The position numbers were made by a program, and so were the translations under genes. From Hirsutella rhossiliensis (lineage: Eukaryota > Ascomycota > Sordariomycetes > Hypocreales > Ophiocordycipitaceae), in contig NW_025408667.1 of NCBI RefSeq assembly GCF_020360975.1, positions 4,588,001 through 4,652,000 on the forward strand: DNA of 64,000 nt, written 5' to 3'. Below the pieces are notes generated by a model. That model saw only the letters and a list, made by a program, of their open reading frames with translations, did no database searches and had not been told where the DNA came from. This document shows positions 20,870 to 32,508 of this stretch, one piece after another. How positions within the stretch are numbered: position 1 is the stretch's first letter; each line of letters begins with the position of its first letter.

Positions 20870-23800
20870 GACTCTTAAGGCGGGCCTCTAAGGACAGCTT
20901 CTCTCGAACGTCTTCTAGCCCTATTTGCTGTAAAAAGACAGCCAGCTTCTGCTTCGGCAGGGGCTTCGTAAGACCGTCGGCTTTTATTAATGCCGTTGGA
21001 ACCTAACGGACGGAAATAAGTCCCCTTTAGACCTCTTAGCGTAACCAATGCTGGTGGATATCGATATGCCGTAGCCGGGTCGACAGCTTGCTATTTTCCG
21101 TAAGAATTCGTATAGTCTGCGTGTTATCGCATTCTATAGCTAATAGGGTCGGAATTTGCAGTCGTAGAGATATTAATAGCCGGCTAAGGAAAATCGCTTC
21201 TTTTACGCTTCTAAAGCTAGTAGCTCTGCCTCCGTACTAGAAGTCGTAACGGTGGCCTGCTTCGAAGCTCTCTAAGTAATAGTTCCTCTAAAAGGGATAT
21301 AATATACCCTTATGAGCTCTTTCTATCTAAGGAATTGTCCATGAAGGACGAATCGCTCGAATAAAGGAAGATTTCGGCAGCTTGTTTCCTTCCCTGCCCT
21401 CCTAGGCGCAGACTATATAATCTCGTTAAATAGAGATAAAGGATAGCTCTGTCTGCTGCTTCTTAATGCCTAGGGCTAGGATTCTAGTTATGCCTAGCTA
21501 GCCGGGAGACCGTAAAAGAGATATCCGGTCTAGTAGAAATAGCTAAAAAAAGCAGGGAGCCCACCTTCTATTAGTATTAGTGTTTCTCTTGCTCCCTAGC
21601 TTAAAAGGACGGATTAAGTAAAAGCTCTTCGTCTAATATAGGCGTAGAGGGAAGCTTCTTATCGAGGGAATTAGGGAGGAATTTATAAGCGACCTTATTA
21701 ATATAGGCGTCCTAGGTAAGCTAGATAGTCCGTTAGGACCTATTCCTAAGGATTCGTATCCTAGTCCTGCTAGTTCCCGCAGACAACTAGCCGGGCCTTA
21801 TACTTTTAAAGGAAGCCGTGTTTATTAGTCTTATAGATAAAGACCTACTTATAGCTAAGGACCTATTTTCCTCTTGCTTTTTCCTTAAGGACCTCTTCGA
21901 AAGACCCTATCTCTTCGTATAAGGCTAGGTGGTCTTTCTAGGCCTGGAAAAACTGGTCTCTAAAGGGGTGTTTTTCTAGCTGCTTCTGGTTTGCTGGTGG
22001 GTCCGTGAGGTCTCTTTTATGTACCTTCCTTGCTGATAGCTGTGGCTTGAAGAGCCGGCCTGCTATAAACGCTCCGTGGGAACCGTCTTCTATTAGCGTT
22101 AGGTAGAAGTCGGAAAAACGATCGAAATAGGGGAGAAACTAGTCTTCTTTTATATCGGGCCCTATACCTTCCTTTGCTTCTCGAAGCAGGGATAAAAAGG
22201 CAGCCGGGTAATCCTTCGAGAGAGGTGCCTTTCCTACCCCCTTAGGGGTCGAGACGGGAAGACTGACTGAAAAAGCTGCTTCTAGATCTTCTTCTTATTC
22301 CGTAAGAGGAGGCGTAGGGAGGTAGGCGTATTCTAGCTCTACCGCTTTCCTATAGTCTCCTTCTTCGTCTAGATCATCTAATCTAGCAGCTTTCTCTTCT
22401 TCTTCTTCTTCGAAGTCGGCGTTATCCTCGACTGCTTCGACGTCGGTTTCTTCTTCCGTTTCCTCGTCTAGGACCTCTTCTTAAGACTATTAGGAAGGGG
22501 GGATTTAGATCTTCTAAATTAGCTAACGTTAAGAGAGTAAGAGGGGCTATTAATCCCTCTTTCCGTCGAAGAAGCTAGATTCGTCGAAAATCATATCCCT
22601 AGTCGAAATAACCTTCCGTAGAAGAGGAATCTAGATCCGGAAGATATTCGTAGAATTATAACTAACGAGGTAACTAATAAAGGCTCTAGGATTAAGCTTT
22701 CTTTTCTTCTTCCTTTTTAGCTATACATCGGCAGTTATAGTGTATGCCTTATAGCCGTAGGCACGAAGGTGGGCTAGCGAGGCCCTCTTCTTCGTAAAGA
22801 GCTCGAGGGGGGATTTCTAGTCTATTCCTTAGTTTAGTCCCCTAGGGTCCTTTAGGGTCCGGTTCCGAAGGTAATAGGCGGTCTCAACGACTTCCCTCTA
22901 AAGGTCGTGTAGAAGCTTTGCAGCAAGTCTCATCGTACGGGCCCTTTCTATCATAGCACCCCCTGATCTTTCTGCCCCTCCGTTCTAGGCCTGGGTATTC
23001 GGTGCTAACGGGAGGGGTAAAATGCCCCTTTTTCGAAGCTAATTTAAGATATCCTTCGTAAATAGCTCTCCGTTAGACCGTATCTTCTTTACCTCGTAGC
23101 TAAAGTAGGATTTCATCTAGTTAACGAAGTCCCGGAGGGCAGACTAGTTATACTTACTTAGGTAGGTCCGTAAGAAATAGGGGAAAACCATCCCTAAAAA
23201 GGCGTCTATGAAAAACATCACCCTAACGAAGCTTTCCTGGTCCCTAGAGACGTCGGTCTAATCGACCTAAATTTCCTTATACGGCTAGTCCGGCCGTAAA
23301 GGCGTTCGTCTAGAAATTCGTCGAGTAGTTCCTTCCTAAGTATAGGTCGGAATTCGAGAATAAATTAACCGAATTTTTCCTCGATAAGCCTAATAGTCTG
23401 ATTCTTCTAGACTAGCCTCGTAGGCTTAGACGTTATATCCTAGAAGATTCCTTCCTCTCGAAGAAGGCGGAAGGAAATTAAGCTCGTTAAAAATCGAGGG
23501 CAAAAAGCTACCCTTTTTCGTCGAAGAATTCGTATAGACCTATTAGGTAATTTCATCGTGAAATTCACCCTTCCGTACCCCTCTATCCGTACGGTTAATT
23601 CCCCGGCAATAAGGTATTCCCTCCGTGCCTTCTTAAAGGACCAGAATCGTGAGAGTATATTGCAGATATCGAGGGAAGCACCAGAGTCAAGGATAGCTGA
23701 TTTTCGTAGGGGATAATCGGAGGGCTCTAACGGTTAGTCTTAGCCTTGTTAATCCGTAGGGAAGACAAAGGCCGGATTTGCTATACCAACGATTTTTCCT

Positions 23801-25107
23801 CGAATTTACGGCTCGAATAGGGGCAGCGGCGTTAGTTGCTATTTCTTAGCAACCCGAATCTCGTCTATCTTCTTCTACAACGAGGGGTCCTCTTTAAGAG
23901 ACTATTGTACTGTTTCTCGTAGCCTCTTTAAAGGGTTGATTCCTTTAGGTCGGTTTTCCTCGAAGACCTGCTAGCAGTCCTCTAGCCGATAGGGCTTTTT
24001 GCACGCTTAGTAGGTAGGTCGATTCCTCCTCGTACGTTGTCTCTTCGAGGAATCCTCGTCCCTTTCCGGAAGGTCTGCTTGAAAACCCCCCCTTTTTACC
24101 CCTTGTTGCTAATGTTGACGAGGTTCGATTTCGACTAGTTCCCTGATTTTTCGACTAACGGACTGAAAGGTCTATTAGGGGACTAGTCGGGCCGGTCTGA
24201 CTGACGGGACCGGGGCCGGGCCCGGAGTAAGAGGCGGAGCCGGGGCCGGGCCTGGGGCCGCAGCTGCAGTTGACGACGACGTTAAGGCTCTCGAGGGAGG
24301 AGGAGCCGAAGGAGCAACAGCCGCAGCAGCAGCAGCGGGAGCCGTAGCAATAGGGGCTACAGCAGCTGCAGGGGCAGCAGGTCGAGCCGTCTAGGTCGAG
24401 TGCTAGCCACGAAGGAACAAGACTGCTTGTTGTTGCACTCTGGCAGCCTCTTCGTCTAGTTCCCGGCTAGCTTCTCGAAAGATAGTCGAGTAACCGTCAC
24501 TAATAGGCTTTATTAGCAGAGATATATCCTATAGCCACTAGCCGGAAAGAGCTTCTATAAGGAAGTATTGGTTAGCTTCCTTAAGGATTTCTTCCTACTT
24601 AGCTAGCCACGAAGAAGCTAGTAGGTTCCTAGTAGAAAAGGCTCCTAGGTAGGCCGTATAGGTCTTCCTAATATGGTTAGTTATATAACCTCTCGAGGGA
24701 GCTGTCGAGGTCTCGAGCTTTAAAAGCCACTGCCTAGGAGTCTCTTCCTCTCGAAGAGTGATTAGCTTTGCGGCACTAACGGATTCCGTTATCGCCGTGC
24801 GTGCAGTAGTTAGCAACTTCGTCTCGTAAAGGTATTCCTTACGGTGACTCTCGTAGTCACCTAAGGCAGCAGAAAAAGCTCTCTATTGTGCAGAGGTTAG
24901 CTCGGAGAAGAGGGTAGCTCCCTCTATAAAGTCCGTTGCCCTAGGACGAAGAGGGGGCTCGAGAGGGTCCTGCTTGTCAGAGAAGACCAAATTATGGATG
25001 GTTCTGTCCACACGAGCCCGTAGCTCCTTTACCTATTTATCCCAATCTTGGGGCTCTGTAAGAATCGTCCTACGGACCGTAGGGGTGGCAGAGTCGTTTT
25101 TCGACAT
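20870..25107 (-). pseudogene. Copia-2 gag-pol polyprotein, lightly RIPed
   Basis: The start is the ATG at 25107 (MSKNDSATPTVRRT). Gag covers ~25100-24000, including the clean stretch 24816-24595, followed by an Ala/Pro-rich linker (24230-24400). The aspartic protease active site AILDSGASLDICN is at ~23690. The integrase core follows (DWTDV, then an NGGAERSGGAMIERART motif near 22950), with its C-terminal RAFIGY region. The RT/RNase H is seen at 21650-20870, with VGSLLFLAISTRPDISFTVSRL and the conserved IDIHQHWLR tail. Interspersed TAG/TAA at W and Q positions show the polyprotein is broken, but far less than in other elements here. Confidence 0.85.
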
Positions 25108-25253
25108 CGTTGCGGAAGAGGGGGGGCAGAAAAGTCGGTTAAAAATCGGCTTTTCTAGTAAGAGGGGTAAAAGGAAGCCACGAGGGGTGCAAGAAAGGTG
25201 CCTTTTATAGCAGCCGGAAGGTACAGGAATACTATTCCTCCCGGGCTTATAAC

Positions 25254-25739
25254 TCTCGCGAAAAGAGATACGAGAAGTGCATGAAAATGCACGAAGGTGA
25301 AATTAGAAGTAAGGGGTCGGACAGGCAGGGCAGAGAGATTTGATTCTTGCGGGAGCAGCAATTACGGCAGGGGAGTGATTGTTGTATTGCCTTGATTGTC
25401 CTTCTTTCCTCTATCTAACGCCCCTCTTTATACCCTTCTAGCATCTTAATTAACAAAGAAGATCCTGCTTAAAGAAGCCACTAATGTCCTTTCGACTACC
25501 GAGCTTTTTGCCGGTTTTTCCCCTCCTTTCTAGCCGTTGCCGGCATATCCGTCTTATCTCTCGCCACCTCTATAGGAAGCCATCGCCACTTCTGCTTCCC
25601 CTCATGCCCCTACCCTCCTTTCTACACCTCTTTTCAGCTCCTTCTTCCTTCTTCTACACCGGGTGTTTTTTAGCTTCCTTAGTCCCTCTTGCTAAGGGAT
25701 ATCTCCGAGAACTGCGAAATCAGGCCACGCTTCGCGACA
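25254..25739 (-). repeat. Copia-2 right LTR (5' LTR of the minus-strand element)
   Basis: 486 bp, collinear with 20073-20555. The open frame at 25484-25825 crosses from the LTR into the Helitron and is not a gene. Confidence 0.93.
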
Positions 25740-25744
25740 ATTAC
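25740..25744. repeat. Copia-2 right target-site duplication (ATTAC)
   Basis: Matches 20068-20072. Confidence 0.9.
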
Positions 25745-27594
25745 AGCCTACTAATATATTATCCTACGCTAAACTTAGCTGGTAATTTACCCGCTAGTTC
25801 TATATATACTATTAGGCGGTTATAATATAGCTTAACTACTTATAGCGCTATTATCCTAGCTATCGATATATCGTTATCGACGAAGAGCGGCTAAGCTAAA
25901 TACCTAAGAACGGTAGTATCCTAGATATAATACCCTAAAGTTAGGTAGAGGCTACCGATATTAGACTTAAGGAAGATTATAAGGTAGAGCCTAACCTAGA
26001 GGACGAGGCTATAGTACCGGACCTTTTAGCTAAGGATATAGAGCTCGATACTTTATAGGCTATTCTTACCTAAGATTTAGAAACTAATATAGAGCTTCCT
26101 ATAAAGGTCTAGGCTTAGCTATAATACGAGCTATAGCTCCTAAATATTCGGTATACGCTAATAAACGAGTTTAATCGCTCTTATACCCTTCTCTCCTTAG
26201 CTTTTCCCTACCTCCCTCTTAATAGTAAAGCTAACTTTATTAAGCCTCGATTATACTCTATTAATTATAAGAGTTATATCGAGCACGCGATATATTAATA
26301 TAACGGGCGTTTTGCCCGCTACTTAACCTTTTACTTTATTATATTTAATACTTTAATACGGTTATAGGCACGTATATAGTCTAAGTTCTTTATAAAGTAG
26401 TACGATTTCGCTTATAAAGCGCTTATAAGAGAGCGGCTTATTTAGGCGCTTAAGTATAGTAAGGACCCTAAGGTATAAGCGCTAATTAGCTCGATTATAA
26501 GATATATAGTATCTATTCGCGGTACGCGCCCCTTTTAAAATAAAAAAAGGTAGGACTTAGAGGCTTATACCTATAACCATAGCTATCTTAGTATATTTAT
26601 TATATTTAGCCCGGTAGATCTATACTAGCAGAGTCTCTACTAATATATACCCCGATATAAAGAATAGCTAGCTATATCTAAGTTAGAGAGGATAGCTCTA
26701 TCGCGCTAGTTATTATAGTAGAACCCTTATATTATAGCTTTCTACTTCTACCGCTAATACTACTTTTTTTAGGATATTATATTAAGGAAGAAGTTTAATA
26801 TTATAGATTACTAAGATCGGAATAAATAGTAGGGCTATAGTAGCCTATATAACTATAGCCTATATTAGATAGAGAATTGCCCTAGGACCGTTATAGAGGA
26901 TAAAGCCGCTTATAAGGTATTCGTACGTACGTAGGGACTTTATATTACCGCTATTAACCCCGAGCTAAGTAGGACTTTGCCTTAAGGTAAGGGTAATCCC
27001 CTAAGCGCGGATCTACTAAGTATAGAGATAACGTTCTTATAGCTCTTATAAATTATAAACCGCTACTAGCATTATAAATATAATACCGCGTATTGCTTAT
27101 ACGTTAGAAAGTAAATAGGCGATCTAGCGGGGGATATAGAGGCGGCGGCTATAGATATTAAGGTTATAAATACGGCTAATCTAGAAAGGGAGTGCCGCTT
27201 TAACTTCCCTTACGCCTTATAGGAGCTAGCTATAGTTATAAGGAAGGAAGGAAGATCGTACTTTATCTTTAAGGCGGCCTAGAATAATAGCCTTATAAAC
27301 TACTTTAATCCTACTATTATCCTAGGCTAGCTAGCTAATATCGATATATCTCCTTATACTAGCTTATAAGCGGTTCTTATATATACTACGAAGTACTATA
27401 GTAAATCTAAGAAAAAGACCGAGCTATACTATAAGCTCGCTAACTAGGTATTACTATATATAGCGCACCTTTAGCCCTTACTCTCCTTTTCCTCTCGCTT
27501 TATAAATAAGCTAATTATAGAGAGGGATTACTTAGCGTAAGAGATTTCCTACCTACTACTTAATATCCCTCTATAAGAAGGTACGCGGATAGTA

Positions 27595-27710
27595 GTATAC
27601 GTTAACTATCGCCCGTTAAAGTAGTATACGTTAACTATCGCCCGTTAAAGTAGTATACGTTAACTATCGCCCGTTAAAGTAGTATACGTTAACTATCGCC
27701 CGTTAAAGTA
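27595..27710 (+). repeat. Four perfect tandem copies of a 29-bp unit inside the Helitron frame
   Basis: The unit begins GTATACGTTAACTATCGCCC and ends GTTAAAGTA; copies start at 27595, 27624, 27653 and 27682. A single unit reads VYVNYRPLK in the Helitron frame. 29 is not a multiple of 3, so the array shifts the frame. All four copies already carry the RIP composition. Confidence 0.95.
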
Positions 27711-29946
27711 GTATATACGGTCGTACCGCGTTAACGATAATATTAATAAGACTATTAGTAGCTATTAGAAATATCTAGAGAGAAATAATTAGTATAAATA
27801 AGTAACCTACCTTAAGTACCTTTAGTTATATAATCTTAAGACGTAAAGGATACTCTATACGAACGCAAAGAAGAGGTTCCTATCTTACTTCCCTTAGTAC
27901 TAGCTAGAGGCTTCTCTTTAGTTTAATAACTTCTACTATATTAAGTTAATAATAGTCTATCTATATCGCTACCTAGAAGAGTTACTTACTATAGGCGGGC
28001 AGCGGTTTAAATCTTTCGCGCCTATATACTAGTACTATTAATAGTAGCACTATTCCTATAAGGATAACTATTATAAAGAGCTAGGAGTAAAGGAACTAAG
28101 GGTAAAGGGCGATAAGTTTAAGCTAGAGGAGTATAAGGACCCCGTTATAGAAGAAGATTAGTATAAACTCGCCTATATACTATTAGATTATCCGCTAAGG
28201 GAAGAGGATATCGATATACTTAGCCGCTAAGACATCGATATAAATCATAATTAAACTCCCTATATTAAACGGTATACTAATAGTAGTATTCTAACCGGCG
28301 ACTACTAAAAGTAGCGTAAAGCGGAGAACCCTATATCCCTTAAGGTAGATAATTAGCCCTTAGATACTCGCGATTCCCTAAATCCAGAGCAGCGTTTAGT
28401 ATATAACACGGTTATAGACTACTTTCTAACCTAGCACGCTTCCTAGCTACTACTCTACGTAGATAGCGGAGGCGGTATAGGTAAGTTATACCTTATTAAT
28501 ATACTCTCCGCTTACCTCTAAGCCGCCGTAGGCGGGAGGGGATCGCCTATTTAGCGTGCCGCTCTTATAGGCGTTACGGGAAATTAGATTTTAGGCACTA
28601 CCTTATACTCCCTATTATATCTCCTAATTAATAAAGACTTTAAGCCCTTATTAGCGATTAATAAGGCTTAGCTCTAAAAGAAGCTAAAGGATATTAAGTA
28701 CTTAATTATCGATAAGAAGAGTATACTAGGACTACGTTAACTATTATAGATCGATAACCGTCTCTATAAGGCGTTCCTAAATCGGAATAAGGAATTCTTT
28801 AGCGGCCTAAATATCCTATTAGTTAACGACTTCTTTTAACTTCCCCTAGTACTATAGAAGCCGCTTTATTATAATAAGGAAGAATAGGGAGTAGAGATTA
28901 AGGGTAGGAACGTATATCGATACTTTAATAAGACAGTCTTCTTAAATATTATCTAGTATTAGCGTAGTAACGACTAGGAGGCATTTCGCATAGCCCTTAA
29001 GGAATTACGACTATACTAACTATCTAGGGAGTCTTAGAAGCTCCTCTCTAGTTATATATAGGCGAAGCTAGACGATTAGGAGGTTACTAAGTTCGATAAT
29101 ACCTTATAAGTATACGCTACGAAAGATAGGGTTAATAAGTTTAACTACTACTACCTCGACCGCCTTAGCTAGCCTATTATCTAGGTAACGGCTAAAAACA
29201 TCGGCCCTAGCGTAGCGGCGGCGCCTAATAATAAGGCGGGCAACCTTATAAAGCAGATCCCTATATATATTAGCTCCTATCTCTAACGTCTTACCTTTAG
29301 CAGCTAGTTAGCCTTTATAACGGCGCTCGTAGTATAGTTTACTATATTGGCTAGGCACCTAGGGCCGACCCTATCTAAGACCCTCCCTATATTATTATAA
29401 TAGAGTTTAGTAAATATAGCGGACCGGTATTCCTAACTACCCCTAATAGTAGGAAGATTATACCGATTCTCTTAGTAAAAAGGGACTTCATATCAGACTA
29501 CTCTCTATACTCGCACTTAGTTTCCTCTAGTCGTATACTACGTAATTACTATATACTAGTTATAAAGCATTACCGAGGATATAGTCGTTATAGATATATC
29601 CTACCGAGACTTCTAGACTAGTTTAAGCTATATAGCCGTCTTATACGTAAAGACGCTATAGGGTCTAATACTAGATACGCCGTTTAACCGCAATTACCTA
29701 ACTTATATATCTCCGCCCTAGGGCATTAAAATAAAGATAAGGTATTAGGAGATCCGTAGACGATAGGTTCTTACTCGGAACCCCTACGAGATATACCACG
29801 GGCCAGCGTAACTCTAGGTAATGCAACTCGTATTAGAGAAATACTACCGAAAATATCTATAGGCGTAGATAATATAACTATTATATGATTATAGATGATT
29901 TAATTGCTTAGTAATTAACTACTTAGCCCGTTGGCCCGCGGACTCG

Positions 29947-29959
29947 CAGCCTTCGGCTG
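29947..29959. repeat. Hairpin near the right edge of Helitron-1
   Basis: CAGCCTTCGGCTG is the reverse complement of the hairpin at 18121-18133. A 3' hairpin is expected near a Helitron end, but no CTRR terminus is evident just after it. Confidence 0.4.
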
Positions 29960-30322
29960 ATTATACGCCTTATATAACCGCTCTAAACTTTAAGGCGTGA
30001 CGTAGTATTTTTATCTTTGCCTCTTACCTCGTTCCTATACTTAAGTTGCCAGACTTACATTTTATTAAAACTTATTGCCAGCATTACCGTACCTAATTCC
30101 GCTAACATGATCTTTTTTTAGCCCGCCGCCACATATGCGTTGACTGCTTGCTCTGAGGCCGGCATCTGCAAGTCAGCTGCTGCGTGACAGACTGAAACCA
30201 GTGTCATCCATCGGCGTTGGACACGCCGCCCAACTACTCCCCAATGAAGTTGCTGCTACCGGTGCGATAAATACACGGGCACGCATACCTCCCTTCGAGG
30301 TGTCAAGCAATCCCCAGTTCAT
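29960..30322. other. Un-RIPed intergenic stretch, no gene recognised
   Basis: CA/TG content is normal from about 30000 onwards. No conserved domain is seen in any frame. It may be the decayed 3' continuation of the integrase fragment on the minus strand. Confidence 0.4.
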
Positions 30323-30521
30323 GTTTAAGCAGGCATGAACGAGGGTAGACTTTCAGAATTGGGAATGGTCCTGCCCACTTGTCGTCTCCTTTCTTCATCG
30401 GCCGGTTTGTCTTCATATTCTTCGTGCTTACATAGACTCCTTGACCTTCGGCGTACTGAGGAGCATCTTCTCGATTGAGGTTGGCGTTCTCCTCGTAGCG
30501 TCTGGCGGCTTGGCAGGCTTT
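30323..30521 (-). pseudogene. Ty3/gypsy integrase C-terminal fragment, un-RIPed
   Basis: The minus strand reads KACQAARRYEENAN, then VSTKNMKTNRPMKKGDDK followed by WAGPFPILKVYPRS. This is the integrase C-terminal beta-barrel region of fungal gypsy polyproteins, which normally reads V-L-STRNIRTRRP-KKLD-K-GPF. It is about 66 codons without a stop, then the similarity ends. The rest of the gypsy element is absent. It differs from Gypsy-A/B and Gypsy-C and is probably a truncated, low-copy relic. Confidence 0.75.
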
Positions 30522-31254
30522 CTAATTATACGCGTATTGTTTGTTTAAACCATATATTGCCTATATATTGTCAATAAACCTATACCATACGGAATCATCC
30601 GTATAACTATATATAGCTATACGCGGTATAAAGTTCCTCCGAGGTTAAAATGCTTAGCAAGTAGGCACTTAATATTATTTAGTAGGAAGAATTGCCTACC
30701 GATATATGTTAAAAAAAAGCTATCGCGATAAGACTTACGTGCAACTAACGTTTAGTAAAGTTTTAATAAGTTATAAAAATTTAGTGATTTAAATTGCATA
30801 GACGGGTAGAGATAGCGCGAGAACGTAGATCGCCTCCTTAAACTTTGCTAGATAAAAACAGAGGATTCCTTATAAATATAGCTAAAGGAGTATAGGGTAA
30901 TCAACGTTGCTTAGACCGTTAGGAAATATAATTCGGAAGCTAAGAGTAAATTGCGTATAGAATTAAAAATACGATTATAGGTAAAAGTAACGTTAGATAC
31001 TTAAGTTAAAGGTTATATTTAGTTTAATCTATATATTCCGCGACTCTTATAGTAAGTTCTCTCGTTAAGTAGTTTAGCCGACGATAATTTCTCTATTAAA
31101 GATAGATAGCGTCGTAACGGATACGGAGGTTATAAGTAAATAACGTTATTTCTCGTATAGGCAATATATAGTTTATTTCACTATATAAGAATAAACCATA
31201 TACTATAAACTATACGGGTCCGTATAGCATATAGCGTATAGTTAGAAAGCCTGC
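30513..31254. mobile_element. 742-bp RIPed element bounded by interrupted inverted repeats
   Basis: The outer arms are 30513-30533 and 31234-31254 (20/21 matches as reverse complements; GCAGGCTTTCTA...TATACGC). The inner arms are 30546-30565 and 31156-31175 (19/20; TAAAC-ATATATTGCCTATA). The single mismatch in each pair is C/T, as RIP would cause. The spacer between outer and inner arms is 12 bp on the left and 58 bp on the right. The interior has no CA/TG. No target duplication is visible, and the outer arm overlaps the start of the integrase similarity by a few codons, so the exact ends are uncertain. Could be a MITE or foldback element. Confidence 0.5.
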
Positions 31255-32014
31255 TAGATACTTATCCTCCGCTTTATTAGCATTGTTTTCTTCGTAAGAA
31301 CGTGTCCGAGCTTTATCCTTATATCGTTTAAACGGAGAATAGTACTACGTCCGTTAACGCTTTACGGCTAGTTCGTTATAATCCTCTATAGAGATGTTTA
31401 ATATCTTATATTCTCCGTCCTAAACGGACTATACTACGTCTTTCGCCTTAGAAACCTACGTCGGCCGTCTAGACTATACTATCTTAAAATAACCCTATCG
31501 ATAAGTAAGGTATAGTACTAGTGCTATATAATATATCGGAGTCTTATCTAGCTTATTATAGTATTCGTTAAGCTTCTTCTAGCTAAGATTAATATTAGCT
31601 CTAAAATACTTAGGGTTAGGATACTTATCGATCCTAGCTTTAGCCTTCTCTAATTCCGCTAGTAAGAGTTTATATCTTACGATTACGTCCTATACGTTGC
31701 TATAGGACTCGAAATATCCCTACTTACGCTTCCGTCGAATCCCGTCGCCTTTAAGCGCTTTAACTATATCCTTAAAGCTCTATAGGGTATCCCTAAACGC
31801 CTCTAGAACGGACTTGTCCTTATTATTTAGTTTATTCTCGTCTCGATATATAGTAAGTATAACTACGCTTGCCTTAAGCCTCTTCGACCGCTTTAACGTA
31901 TTATCCTTTTCTTATTCTTACTTATACTTTAGGACTAGCGTCTCGAGATAAGGTCGAAGCCTTAAGGCCCGCTAGATTATATATAGCTACGATAGCTAGC
32001 GCGTTTCGTTATCG
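31255..32014 (-). pseudogene. hAT transposase remnant, C-terminal half
   Basis: On the minus strand the RNase H-like catalytic region reads KYPNPKYFRANINLS, then KKLNEYYNKLD and AYR-GYFE-like sequence, ending in a YLA segment near 31255. These are typical of fungal hAT transposases. The preceding part (~31600-31990) has YIIQRALRLRPYLE and FRDTLQSFKDIVKALKGDG. The frame connects with the N-terminal half at 38962-40130 once Gypsy-A is removed. The C-terminal dimerisation domain is not recognised; the inverted-repeat element begins where it is expected. Stops are RIP-type. Confidence 0.75.
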
Positions 32015-32019
32015 ATAAC
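32015..32019. repeat. Gypsy-A left target-site duplication (ATAAC)
   Basis: ATAAC precedes the left LTR and recurs at 38957-38961. The hAT frame is restored across the site. Confidence 0.88.
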
Positions 32020-32205
32020 TATTACGGAGTAGGTAGAGGCGTGCGCGTAGGTGCCGTCCGTAGGATAATATTAATAAGCTATATAAAGCTCTCCTATACG
32101 CGGCTGGCCCGTATATATACGTATAGGATCTAGCCCTCCGTACGTAACTATACGGCTTAGGCCGTAGCCTAAGCCTATAACCTATAATAGTTAAAGACTC
32201 TTATA
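32020..32205 (-). repeat. Gypsy-A left LTR (3' LTR)
   Basis: 186 bp, TATTACGGAG...GACTCTTATA. TATTA and TTATA would be TGTTA and TTACA before RIP. A purine tract on the minus strand (AAGGGAAGGC) adjoins it. Confidence 0.92.
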
Positions 32206-32508
32206 TAATGCCTTCCCTTAAGCGCGACGCGGCGTTGCCCTATTAACGGCTTCCGTACTATAGGGCCTATGCCGCTAGCTCTACCCTACCCTTTTCCGTT
32301 AATCGTGCTAGCCCTACTAGCCCTATTATCCCCGCGCCTATTAGCCCGGGCAGCCGGAACCGGGCTCTATACTTATCGGCCGGCTAGCCGTTTAAATAGG
32401 GGCGCGACCTATTATATACGCCCCTAGGTAGCCGGCGGCCGGCCTAGACCTACGTAAGCCTTAGGTTGCCCGTCCCCTCGGCCTTAGGTAGCCTCCTTTA
32501 CCTAGGGG
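32206..32508. other. Gypsy-A sequence between 3' LTR and antisense promoter
   Basis: No coding pattern. It is conserved in Gypsy-B (52492-52794) and includes GC-rich palindromic pieces such as TAGCCGGCGGCCGG. Confidence 0.5.

Larger units (their letters stand above)
20073..25739 (-). mobile_element. Copia-2, nearly intact Ty1/copia LTR retrotransposon
   Basis: 5667 bp with LTRs of 483 and 486 bp and a perfect 5-bp target duplication (ATTAC). On the minus strand the LTR starts TGTCGCGAAG and ends CTTTTCGCGAGA, with short inverted ends, and the polypurine tract AAGGGGG lies at 20556-20562. CA/TG dinucleotides are still common, so RIP is mild. The element is inserted in a heavily RIPed Helitron, so it arrived after most of that damage or was exposed to fewer RIP cycles. 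Confidence 0.93.
25740..29820 (+). pseudogene. Helitron-1 Rep/PIF1 helicase remnant, main part
   Basis: The frame resumes after Copia-2. The Helitron core is clear: IFIIFSPVDLYQQSLYQ (~26590), then FYFYRQYYFFQDIILRKKFN (~26740) and the Rep catalytic area with YSSLYNYSLYQIENCP, where the HxH region now reads as Tyr (His CAY to TAY). The PIF1 helicase starts near 28380 (LNPEQRLVYN). It has Walker A-like GGGIGK at ~28468-28485, motif II region NDFFQLPL (~28830), and the C-terminal Q-x-ITEDIVV / FQTSLSYIAVLYVKTLQG block (~29560-29680). The helicase would unwind DNA for rolling-circle transposition. Numerous RIP stops and a 29-bp tandem repeat (27595-27710) disable it. Confidence 0.85.
18136..29960 (+). 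mobile_element. Helitron-1, RIPed rolling-circle transposon split by Copia-2
   Basis: The plus strand carries a long Helitron protein (N-terminal domain, helitron-like Rep region, PIF1-type helicase) interrupted at 20072 by Copia-2 and resuming at 25740. The frame is restored when the LTR element and one ATTAC are removed. The interior lacks CA/TG. Termini are not proven: the left boundary is set at the RIP transition and a TC dinucleotide, the right at a hairpin (29947-29959). No CTRR end could be assigned with confidence. Confidence 0.75.

Noticed and set aside
20303..25825. Serine/leucine-rich ORFs at 20303-20491 and 25484-25825
   Set aside because: They are equivalent parts of the two Copia-2 LTRs, the second running into Helitron sequence.
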